Shown: piece by piece, positions 56,985 through 64,000 of the stretch | Layout: every line of letters begins with the position of its first letter | Numbering within the stretch: position 1 is the first letter of the stretch | DNA from: Thioclava electrotropha | GTDB taxonomy: Bacteria > Pseudomonadota > Alphaproteobacteria > Rhodobacterales > Rhodobacteraceae | Direction of reading: 5' to 3' | Assembly (NCBI RefSeq): GCF_002085925.2 | Contig: NZ_CP053563.1 | Location: forward strand, 1 to 64,000 | Length of the DNA stretch: 64,000 nt | Position numbers and translations under genes: made by a program | Notes under the pieces: model-generated | Database searches by the model: none | Told to the model about the DNA's origin: nothing | What the model saw: only the letters and a program-made list of their open reading frames with translations

Positions 56985-57410
56985 ATGAAACTGTCCCACA
57001 TTCTTGGCGCGGCCACTGTCGCGCTTTGCCTCTATTCCACTCCCATTTTGGCGCAGGACGCGGCCATCGAGGCTATGCAGGAATACATGATGTTTTCGGA
57101 GTATGAGGCTGGCATCATACTACCGCAACAGATCGACCAGGCCGTCTTTGAAACGGCGCTTTTCGTCGACACACGCGACGCAGAGCAGTTCGACGCTGCC
57201 ACGATTCCCGGTTCCATCAATATCGAATGGCGCGAAGTGCTGGACCGGATTGACGAGATCCCCGAGGATCGAATGACAGTCCTCTTCTGCAACACCGGCA
57301 GTCTGTCCGCCCAAGCAGCATTTGCCCTGCGGGTGGCGGGTCGAACGAACGTCGTAGTTCTGCAAACTGGTTTCGCCGGTTGGGAAAAAGACGCTGCCTA
57401 CAAGCCCTGA
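56985..57410 (+). CDS. Exported rhodanese-like protein
   Basis: A 141 aa protein with a signal peptide (to about residue 24, TPILAQD) and one rhodanese domain: LFVDTRDAEQFDAATIPGSI and active loop VLFCNTGSLSA with the catalytic Cys, then GFAGWEKDA. It starts 24 bases after the DUF1499 gene behind AAGGAGCACCC. A role in periplasmic sulfur transfer is likely, and it may be linked to the ArsR-rhodanese regulator nearby. Confidence 0.88.
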   Translation: MKLSHILGAATVALCLYSTPILAQDAAIEAMQEYMMFSEYEAGIILPQQIDQAVFETALFVDTRDAEQFDAATIPGSINIEWREVLDRIDEIPEDRMTVLFCNTGSLSAQAAFALRVAGRTNVVVLQTGFAGWEKDAAYKP

Positions 57411-57834
57411 TCTGAACCGTTCCTGATGGCTCCGGGCCATGGCGTTGGCTCGGACTGCCCGTCGATCGAACTGCTTTGAGAGAAGTCTCCGAAGCGATGG
57501 GGCAACAGAATAGTCGGCTCAGCACAACCTACTATCAGCCGTTCCTTTTCTTGTTCAGTCCTTCATCGATACTGCAGTAAAAATCCAATTCCAGCGCCCT
57601 TGCAAAATCCTTCGCCCTTGCGGCACAGATCGAGTGAATGCTGCGATCGGCAGGCTTGTCCCGCAGAGCTTCTATAGGAGCCGGAAAGGTGCTGCGGCGG
57701 GCCTAGAAGACCGCTTCGGAGAAGCTGCGCGGCAGCGCCGACGAGGACAACGAATGTCTGGTTAGGGCCGATTGCTCCGAGGCCTCACAAACTCGAAGCT
57801 GCCACCAACACCCAAACCATGCTATAAGAGATGC
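57411..57834. other. Gap with only a short open stretch
   Basis: No gene with a clear start is visible. On the minus strand 57535-57702 is open for about 55 codons and reads like coding sequence (for example SIHSICAARAKDFARALELD), but it has no start codon and no family I recognise. It may be a gene remnant. Confidence 0.35.
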
Positions 57835-58098
57835 ATGAAGAGCTTTCGCGACAAAATGCTTGAAGTACGCCCGGAGATCGCTGTGCGCGAGGCCGAATTT
57901 CGAGACAAGATCGACCTAGCAATGGAGCTCCGTGCTCTGCGCGACACCGCGAACCTAAGCCAGGAACAGATCGCAACTCTTTCGGAGTTGTCGCTCGGAG
58001 ATGTTCAGACCTGCGAGTCGCTCACCGGCGATATGCCGGCGCCTGAGGATGTCGCGGCATATCGCTCCACGGTTCACGCGTATAAGTCGACTGGCTGA
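57835..58098 (+). CDS. Small HTH-like protein
   Basis: An 87 aa protein from the ATG at 57835 (MKSFRDKMLEVRPEIAVREA). LAMELRALRDTANLSQEQIA followed by TLSELSLGDVQTCESLTGDM resembles an Xre-type helix-turn-helix of HigA-like antitoxins, somewhat degenerate. No toxin gene is adjacent. Confidence 0.5.
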   Translation: MKSFRDKMLEVRPEIAVREAEFRDKIDLAMELRALRDTANLSQEQIATLSELSLGDVQTCESLTGDMPAPEDVAAYRSTVHAYKSTG

Positions 58099-58442
58099 AA
58101 CGCTCGGTCATTCTGAAACCGGAGAGAAGCTGCCGCACATTCTTCATTGGCTTACATAGAGAAACCAAGTCCTAAGCGGCACCCTTCGACTGCCTCTCAA
58201 CCCGCATCCCGAGCTCTCAATATTGAGATGGTTCGGCTTACATCATGTTCAGGGATCGAAACCAGACAACCCACAGCACTGCCCCCAAAGGCAACTCCCG
58301 AGATCGCAAGCGCCTCTTGCAGGCCCAATCGCTCCGCGGCGCGATGATCTGGACCAGCGAACCGAAGGTTGAGAGCGTCATCACCCATCCGCCCCACCAA
58401 GGCGACACCAAGGGTCGTCGCGATCAAGTTCCCTTGGGCGAC
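58099..58442. other. Gap downstream of the scpB fragment
   Basis: Only weak frames are present, such as 58197-58427 on the minus strand, which has no recognisable motif or ribosome site. Nothing can be supported here. Confidence 0.4.
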
Positions 58443-58980
58443 TCAACCGGGGACGTTGGCCTGTTCCGCCTCCATTACCCCCTCATCCTCCAGCCCTTCT
58501 CGGTCGGGCAGGCCCTGCAGGCTCTCCAGATCGAAGGCCGCGAGGAACTGGTCGGTGGTAACGAAGGTAAACGGCGCGCCGCGTTGAGGCGACCTCGGCC
58601 CGGTGGCTATCAGGCCGCGGCCGTGCAAACGACCCGTGAGGTCGCGGCTTATTTCCTTCCCGAATATGTCCTTCAGCCCATCGCGAGTGATCGGCTGGTG
58701 GCAAGCAATGGCGGCGAGCACGGCGATGTCGAATTCGCTCAGATCGAAAAGCTGGTCCCCGACATCCGCCGCCGCCCGGATCGCGGGCGCATAAGAGGAC
58801 CGGGTGCGCAGCATCCAACTGTCGGCGACGCGAGCCACCTCGAATGAGCGCCATTCCAGATCGGCGGCGAGGTCCGCAATCAACAACTCGACCGAGGCCC
58901 CCTGCCCTACCACCCGTGCAAGATCATCGCGCGGCACCGGCTTTGCGGAGGCAAAGAGCAGACCGCCGAATAGGCGGCTG
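58443..58980 (-). pseudogene. ScpB-like segregation protein, 5' end lost
   Basis: The frame reads RLFGGLLFASAKPVPRDDLA, then LSEFDIAVLAAIACHQPITR and RDLTGRLHGRGLIATGPRSP, and ends in a variable acidic tail. This is the ScpB fold of two winged helices that partner SMC and ScpA. The usual N-terminal codons are missing: at about 58963-59025 the sequence changes into repeats of CCGCC-N5-GGCGG. The first Met in frame, at 58937, is too far inside the domain to be the natural start. Confidence 0.6.
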
Positions 58981-59025
58981 AGAAAACACTGGAAACTGAC
59001 CCGAAAATGGCCGCCGAACAGGCGG
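58963..59025. repeat. Two CCGCC-N5-GGCGG palindromes 48 bases apart
   Basis: CCGCCGAATAGGCGG (58963-58977) and CCGCCGAACAGGCGG (59011-59025) flank AAACTGACCCGAAAATGG. They mark the point where scpB is broken and may be a recombinase core site or subterminal repeats of an IS21-type end. Confidence 0.5.
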
Positions 59026-59130
59026 TTGGGGGTCAGGCTTCATCCGGCAGGTCACTGCAGGAGCAACAGTGGAAAAATGCGGCGCAGGCTAGATTCTTCA
59101 TTTCCGTCCGCGCAAGAAGCGACCAGCGTC

Positions 59131-59165
59131 AAACGGGAGAGGCGAGTTCGCTTCTCCCGTTTTTC
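59131..59165 (+). terminator. Rho-independent terminator hairpin
   Basis: AAACGGGAGAGGCGA pairs with TCGCTTCTCCCGTTT around a two-base loop (one G-T pair) and is followed by T residues on the plus strand. It lies downstream of the minus-strand recombinase genes and may act on both strands. Confidence 0.7.
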
Positions 59166-59331
59166 ATGAGTTCAGACACGAGCGTTGCGGTCGGCGTTCG
59201 CAGCGGAAGCTATCCGCACAAAATGGTTTGGCTTCATAACCCCGTTTCTCGCCCTGAGCGAGGTCGCCACGTAGCCCCGCCGTTCGACAGGCTCAGCCCC
59301 AGAAAAATGTGCGTCAACGTTTCCGCGCCAC

Positions 59332-60735
59332 TCAATCGGCGAGCGTGCCGATCAGCGCATCGAAGTTGCGCACTGCGGCACTTTCGTCGAAATCCGACCG
59401 ATAGACCCGCTGTGTGGTCCTACTGGTATGCCCCAGCATCTTTTGAAGTGCCCAGAGAGCATCCGGCCGTGCCCTGCGAAGCAGATCGGCGATGAGGGTG
59501 CGCACAAGATGTCCGTGGATCCCGAAGTCGTGGGCAAGACGCCGGTTGATATAGCCTTTGTTCACGACCCGCTCAGAGAGCGTCAGCAGGTTCATGCCTT
59601 CGACCTCATCGAGACGTTGAGCCAGCATCCAGTCCGGGCGGTCTCCCAGGATGAACCGGTCGATCAATGCCGAGGTGCCGGGCCAAAGCAGGTCCAGGTC
59701 TTTCTTGTTTCCTGTCTTATTCTGCCGGATCCCATGCCCCCAGTCGCCTGTATCGCTGCGGCAAATCTCCACCCCGACGCGGTATTCCCGCAGATCACCC
59801 TGACGATCACCGGTGTTCACCAGCAACGCATAGACCATCGCTTTCTGGCGCAGCTTGAACGCCGATGTGGAACCTCCCGGCAGGGACTCCGCTTCCGCGC
59901 GCGCCGCCTCGGCCTCGTCCAACAAGCCTGCAAGCGTAAACCTCGCGCGAAACTCTTTCAGCCGCGCCCATTTCCCGGGGTCGGTGGCCACCGCTTCAGA
60001 ATGAAGCGCAGAGATAAGCTCGCCGATCGCCTCGAAGCTGCCCTCGTCGAACAGCCCGGCACGCAGGAAGAACATTCGGACATTTTGGAGGTAGTCACGC
60101 GCGGTGCCGAATGAGACGTCCCGCTCCTCGTCGAGATAGTGCAGGAAGCCATCGTAGAGTTCGTCCGAGGGCCACTCGGGAAGGGCCACGCCCCGACTGG
60201 CCGCCCAGCTCCGTGAGCGAGCCAGCATTCCGACGGCGGACACCAAGGTGCTTTTTGTTTTCGGCGCGAGTGGTTTCAATCGCACCCCGTAGGGCCGCAC
60301 GCTCCGCTCCAGCGTCGGCAGAGCCGTGCGCCAGGCCACCGGCCAGTCATCCGGCGCCAGGCCCACACGGCGGCTTGATCCTTCGACTTTTTCTTTTTTG
60401 TTGTACCTCGCATTGAGCCATCGATCCCAGTCCTGCTTGACCGGGTGCGATGGGGAAAGCGGCACGTCCGGAGCAAACTGACGCAGGGCTGCGACGAGAC
60501 AGCGGAACCGGGACCGCGACGTGCCGGTGGCACGAAACACCTCCGCGGTCACCTGTTCGGGTGCGAGCCCAGCCTTGTCCAGTTCGACAAAGAAAGCCTC
60601 CAGCGCGGCGGGCATGCCGCGCTGAGAGAACTCCTGCTGCCGCAGATGGTCCTGCATCCGTTCCACCACGCGTGGCGGGACATGCGGCATTCGCGCGGGC
60701 AGCTCCCCTGCCCTTTGGTCTCGGGTCTTGGTCAT
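59332..60735 (-). CDS. Tyrosine recombinase-like protein, right module
   Basis: A protein of about 467 residues, starting at the ATG at 60735 that overlaps the stop of the larger recombinase (ATGA). Catalytic residues: Arg in NTGDRQGDLREYRVG, Lys in RQNKTGNKKDLDLL, His/Arg in HGHLVRTLIADLL, and His and Tyr in KMLGHTSRTTQRVYRSDF. It is homologous to the protein at 45451-46899, sharing the same N-terminal layout (SWDRWLN/DWDRWLN and ARTWAIGRG/SRSWAASRG type segments). Confidence 0.83.
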   Translation of the reverse strand: MTKTRDQRAGELPARMPHVPPRVVERMQDHLRQQEFSQRGMPAALEAFFVELDKAGLAPEQVTAEVFRATGTSRSRFRCLVAALRQFAPDVPLSPSHPVKQDWDRWLNARYNKKEKVEGSSRRVGLAPDDWPVAWRTALPTLERSVRPYGVRLKPLAPKTKSTLVSAVGMLARSRSWAASRGVALPEWPSDELYDGFLHYLDEERDVSFGTARDYLQNVRMFFLRAGLFDEGSFEAIGELISALHSEAVATDPGKWARLKEFRARFTLAGLLDEAEAARAEAESLPGGSTSAFKLRQKAMVYALLVNTGDRQGDLREYRVGVEICRSDTGDWGHGIRQNKTGNKKDLDLLWPGTSALIDRFILGDRPDWMLAQRLDEVEGMNLLTLSERVVNKGYINRRLAHDFGIHGHLVRTLIADLLRRARPDALWALQKMLGHTSRTTQRVYRSDFDESAAVRNFDALIGTLAD

Positions 60736-62612
60736 GCGGCTCTCCTTTTCAGAAAGGTCTCGAGCGTCGGGTCGAGCGCCTCGAGCGCTTCGGCAAATAG
60801 CTTCGCGGCCGCTGCGCCTTCGCCACGGGCGTAGAATTTTTCCACAGTGGAAACCTTGTCGCAAAGGAACGCGGCGACGGTCGTGTAATCACCCGGATTT
60901 GCGGCAAGCCAGATCGTCGCCATGACATGCCGCATCAGGTGTGGTTGAAGGCCCGGAACACCGATCCGCGCGACACATTTATTCCAGACCCTGTTGTATG
61001 TGTGGCGCGACAGCAGCCCCTTCGGCCCGGGCAGGAGCAACACGTTTTCGTCGAAATCGATCCCATGTTTTTCGCACCATTTGGGGAGACCCTGATCGAG
61101 CCATTGCATGATGACACGCCACTGACGCTCAGGAATCTCACCGGCGATCGGGCTGGCGTTCTTCACACGCCGACGATCGATCTCAAGCCAGGGTCTGGCA
61201 TCGCGGAGGGGTCGAAGCAACTCGGCATCGTCACCGTCTATGATGAGTTCGTGCACGTTCTTCGAGCGCACCGAACGCGCAAGTAGCAGCGCCAGCAAAC
61301 TTGCCCCCATCGAGAGATGCAGCGCCGTCTCACGCTCGCGCGTCTTGAAACTTTTCCAGTCGTCGAAGACCAATTGAGCCTCCTCGGCCAGCCGGCGCGG
61401 ACCTGAAACAATCGCGCGAGGCACGGCGGGATCGCGCTGCACGAGTTTCACGAATTGCTCCCGCCCTTTCGACATTTCGCGGCTTTGGTGGCTGTCGACG
61501 CGATCAAACCGCGCGTCTTCCAACTCAAACACCACGTCCTCGGACCATTCGTTGCGATCCGCGAGGACCTGAAGGCGCGCAAGCACCCCACCTGCGGATG
61601 ACGTCTCCGTCGGATTGAGCAGAACCTCGGACGCCTCGGCACGCGCGATATAGGTATCGACCGCTTGCTTGACGATCTCGGTGGTGAACAGGTCGCGGAT
61701 ATCGTTCAGATCATAGGCATCAGACCGATCGGGATACGCGTGCCGCACCAGCCAGCTCAGCGCATTGAGATGGTTCTTGCGCGCACTGTCAGGATTTCCG
61801 ACGCCACGGCGACGGCCCTTGCGCTGGCCCGCCGCAGAAAGCTGTCCCTTTCCGAGCTTGCCTTTGAACCGGTCGCCGCGCCGCGTGCGATCCCCAGTGA
61901 TCGCCCGTGTGATCGCGCGGTCCCGGGAGGCAACGAAGGCGGGCGTAAAGAGCGTCCAATCGAGTGGCCCATCCCGAAGATGCGGGATCGGACCGATCGG
62001 AAGCTGCGGCAGAAGATGAGCGATCGCCGGATGCCGGTTCTGCTCACGCACGAGGCGATTGAACGCGGCTATAGCGTTGCGAAACGATGCAGCCTTGTCC
62101 GCGCGGCAGGCAATCAAGGTCTGGCGGGCAGTTTCAGTCGTCAGCTCGCTCGGGTGCAGATGACCGCCGTGCGAGCGCAGGATTGTCATCGAGACCGAGA
62201 ACATGTTCGGCAGAATGCGATTGCCTTCGTCATCGAAGGTATTCTCGACGCGCGCGGCGTAGTCCACGATCTGATCCCAGGCGCCGCGCTGGTCGGAGAC
62301 CTTTACGGGGGCCGTCACGCTCTCCTGCGCGCGCCGGATCGTCGACGCGATCTTCTTCACCCAAATGTTGAACACTGCTTCCTGATCGCCCGGCGTAGCG
62401 CCGCGGAATTCGTCGGCCCAGATGATCGACTTCGCGCGACGGATCCAGTCGTTTTCATTGGCGGGAATTTGCGACAGCCGCAGCCCTGTAAGACGTTCGG
62501 CCTTGTGCAACGCGGCCGCGAGGGTCTTCGCGGACGCCTCGGAATAAACCGACGGCAGGACATGCGCGACGTCTTTGAGGGTTTTCAGCCCGATAGATTG
62601 TTCGTTGCTCAT
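60732..62612 (-). CDS. Large tyrosine recombinase-like protein, right module
   Basis: A 626 aa homologue of the 43606-45441 protein, sharing YSEASAKTLAAALHKAERLT near the N-terminus, HLRDGPLDWTLFTPAFVASR mid-protein, and a catalytic domain with Arg in RSVRSKNVHELI, Lys in RRRVKNASP, PHLMRHVMATIWLA (HxxRH) and the Tyr in FLCDKVSTVEKFYAR. Asp again replaces the second His/Trp. The ATG at 62612 is followed by MSNEQSIGLK and preceded by GGAGGAAAT. Confidence 0.8.
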   Translation of the reverse strand: MSNEQSIGLKTLKDVAHVLPSVYSEASAKTLAAALHKAERLTGLRLSQIPANENDWIRRAKSIIWADEFRGATPGDQEAVFNIWVKKIASTIRRAQESVTAPVKVSDQRGAWDQIVDYAARVENTFDDEGNRILPNMFSVSMTILRSHGGHLHPSELTTETARQTLIACRADKAASFRNAIAAFNRLVREQNRHPAIAHLLPQLPIGPIPHLRDGPLDWTLFTPAFVASRDRAITRAITGDRTRRGDRFKGKLGKGQLSAAGQRKGRRRGVGNPDSARKNHLNALSWLVRHAYPDRSDAYDLNDIRDLFTTEIVKQAVDTYIARAEASEVLLNPTETSSAGGVLARLQVLADRNEWSEDVVFELEDARFDRVDSHQSREMSKGREQFVKLVQRDPAVPRAIVSGPRRLAEEAQLVFDDWKSFKTRERETALHLSMGASLLALLLARSVRSKNVHELIIDGDDAELLRPLRDARPWLEIDRRRVKNASPIAGEIPERQWRVIMQWLDQGLPKWCEKHGIDFDENVLLLPGPKGLLSRHTYNRVWNKCVARIGVPGLQPHLMRHVMATIWLAANPGDYTTVAAFLCDKVSTVEKFYARGEGAAAAKLFAEALEALDPTLETFLKRRAA

Positions 62613-62672
62613 CTTTTCATTTCCTCCTGTCGGTTTTCATTCGACCGCCCGACCGTTCATTGCGACAATATG

Positions 62673-62723
62673 AATGGAACGGGGTGCGAAGTTTGGCCCG
62701 TAAACTTCACCCCCCGTTCCATT
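62673..62723 (-). repeat. Nested inverted repeat between HTH and recombinase genes
   Basis: AATGGAACGGGG pairs with CCCCGTTCCATT, and inside it GAAGTTT pairs with AAACTTC around GGCCCGT. The 51-base structure overlaps the stop codon of the HTH gene. It could be an attenuator, an mRNA processing signal or a recombinase binding site. Confidence 0.75.
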
Positions 62724-63156
62724 TATCGGAGGAAATTCCCGCCTTTTTCAGTGTTTTGCGGTTCACGAAGCGCCGCGCGCGCCAGGCTTCGACTTCCGCC
62801 GGAACGAAGAGGCATGCCCGCCCGGCACGCCGACTCGGAAGGTTTTCCGCACGGGCCTCCGCCCTAATGTACGATGGACTCACGGAGCAGAGCCGCGCCG
62901 CCTCTTCCACCGTCAGGAGATCGCCCTTATACGCCGCGACCATGCCCTCCGGAGGTGGCCCGCCTTCAAATGCGAAAACAGCGTCCCAAGTGTAGCGCAG
63001 CTTCGTGCCGTCGGTGACAGGAACGAGCAGGCCGCGCTGTTCGTGTCGCCAGAGGAAGGTGTCACTTGCTGAAAAGCGCCATCGACGTCGCAGAAACGCC
63101 CGGTCGAGCAGCACTGGCGGAGAGTCGCAATCGGGATTTTCGTGTCCTGTGGGCAT
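62707..63156 (-). CDS. HTH protein of the right recombinase module
   Basis: A 149 aa protein related to the one at 43045-43434. It has TFLWRHEQRGLLVPVTDGTK, the Trp-containing YTWDAVFAFEGGPPPEGMVA and an excisionase-type helix (LTVEEAARLCSVSPSYIRAE) with a basic wing ending FVPAEVEAWRARRFV. The gene precedes the recombinase pair on the minus strand, exactly mirroring the left module. It is probably a directionality factor or regulator. Confidence 0.68.
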   Translation of the reverse strand: MPTGHENPDCDSPPVLLDRAFLRRRWRFSASDTFLWRHEQRGLLVPVTDGTKLRYTWDAVFAFEGGPPPEGMVAAYKGDLLTVEEAARLCSVSPSYIRAEARAENLPSRRAGRACLFVPAEVEAWRARRFVNRKTLKKAGISSDKWNGG

Positions 63157-63422
63157 TCTCTATCCATTCTCTTGGGGGCAGAGAAGACAAAGGGAGAATG
63201 CGGGGAGTTTCAAAATCGCCAGCAGAATATTTTAGGGTGTCGGAACAACTTGTTGATCAAATGATCAGTATAGTAACGCCAACGAATTCGCGCGCACCCG
63301 CTATCGGAGGCGATGGGGCGCCGAAGGCTCAACCCCTGAGGGAAAATGTTGGTAGCTCCTCTCCGTCTCCAGAGGGGCTCTGTACTTGGGTAGCTGCGCC
63401 GCTCGAAGAATTCTTCGAGGCT

Positions 63423-63700
63423 TCAGATCGGGTTCATCCCGCTCGAGAGCCACTTGGCAAAATCCGGCTCTTTGACTTGCCCCGAGGCCAGATCCTTCAT
63501 CGCCCGGACGCCTTCGACCGGTGTTGGTCGGAAAGAGTAGCCGTTGAACCGCAAAAACGTGACCGCGGTCACGAATGCTGTGCGCTTGTTTCCATCCATG
63601 AAGGCACATGTCTTGGAGATGCCGAAGGCGTAGGCCGCTGCGATTTCCGCGAGGCCAGCGTCGGTGTATGCGGCGAGATTCCTCGCGCGGGCGCAGAGTG
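63423..63700 (-). pseudogene. Doc/Fic toxin fragment with altered active site
   Basis: The frame encodes RARNLAAYTDAGLAEIAAAY, the Fic motif region SKTCAFMDGNKRTAFVTAVT and a tail to WLSSGMNPI and a stop. Doc proteins have HPFxDGNKRTA; here Cys replaces the catalytic His. The N-terminal 40-50 residues of Doc are absent, and the sequence upstream switches to another frame. It is probably a decayed toxin. Confidence 0.65.
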
Positions 63701-63883
63701 GCGCCCTTCGGGCTTGAGCGCGTCGTCGAGCGCGCGATACGCCGCCTCTGCCTTGCGCCGGATCTTATGACGGGTCTCCTCATCGGAAACGAGCGGAACA
63801 ACATTTGCGATCTCGTTGTCACCGCAAGAATAGCGCCACTGTACTTCGAGAGCGGTGAGTGAGCCGGGGTGCCTGATTTCGAT

Positions 63884-63985
63884 CTAGCATGCGATCTGAA
63901 TGATATCACGTTCGAGTTGCTGCGACGCTGCCCTCGTACGCTCCATCCCGGCCTGCATTGCGGTTGCGCGGGAGATGCCTGCCAT
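63884..63985 (-). other. Possible short ORF or gene remnant near the right edge
   Basis: The frame runs MAGISRATAMQAGMERTRAA and stops after 33 codons. The same frame, past the stop, continues in coding-like sequence (RYSCGDNEIANVVPLVSDEE), so this may be a gene broken by a nonsense mutation. No family is recognised. Confidence 0.25.
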
Positions 63986-64000
63986 TTTTCATCATCCTTT

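Noticed and set aside
58197..58427. 76-codon minus-strand frame after scpB
   Set aside because: It has no ribosome site and no recognisable domain; its closeness to the scpB stop is the only support.
59281..59298. CGTTCGACAGGCTCAG resembling an extragenic repeat
   Set aside because: Only one copy is seen in the window, so it cannot be called a repeat from this sequence.

Overview
The window looks like an accessory replicon or genomic island of a Rhodobacteraceae-type alphaproteobacterium. The support is GC-rich codon use, alphaproteobacterial Cpa/Tad proteins, IS66, IS21, IS3, IS1182 and ISNCY-type elements, a KfrA-like protein, a primase-like replication protein and an ScpB fragment. No rRNA or tRNA genes or CRISPR arrays were seen.

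Positions 1-2723: an IS66 element cut by the window edge, with a frameshifted transposase. Positions 2943-28818: a large surface-attachment locus. It holds a BamA/TamA-like outer-membrane protein, TadG- and TadE-like pseudopilins, CpaD and CpaC (lipoprotein and secretin), a complete LapB/LapC/TolC-like type I secretion system, two proteins with BapA-prefix-like domains (one with 55 consecutive Gly-Asp dipeptides and three 120-bp tandem repeats), TadD, a Flp pilin, CpaB, CpaE, CpaF, TadB, TadC and a membrane hybrid histidine kinase. A MurF-like ligase and a six-hairpin-glycosidase-like protein sit inside it. The type I ATPase and adaptor share one operon with the Tad secretin genes, joined by 4-base overlaps. 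A short AAAGT-containing motif recurs before several of these transcription units. No prepilin peptidase is present.

Positions 28848-38706: IS remnants (IS3 carrying an IS21 tail, a complete IS21, an ISNCY fragment) around a type III restriction-modification system with a frameshifted Res subunit and a truncated DNA polymerase A-like gene. Positions 39224-41271: an AbiE-like toxin-antitoxin pair with palindromic operators.

Positions 41441-63156: two related modules, each made of an HTH protein, a ~610-626 aa tyrosine recombinase and a ~470-480 aa tyrosine recombinase. They face each other (43045-46899 on plus, 63156-59332 on minus) and bracket a cargo. The cargo is a KfrA-like coiled-coil protein, an IS1182-type element, a CadA-type metal ATPase with its MerR regulator, a methyltransferase, a Ca/Na antiporter, an ArsR-rhodanese fusion, a frameshifted sterol desaturase-like gene, a DUF1499 protein, an exported rhodanese, a small HTH protein and a broken scpB. 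The right edge carries a decayed Doc toxin.

Four otherwise well-preserved genes each carry one single-base deletion, three of them at C/G runs. Base-calling error should be excluded before these are treated as real pseudogenes.
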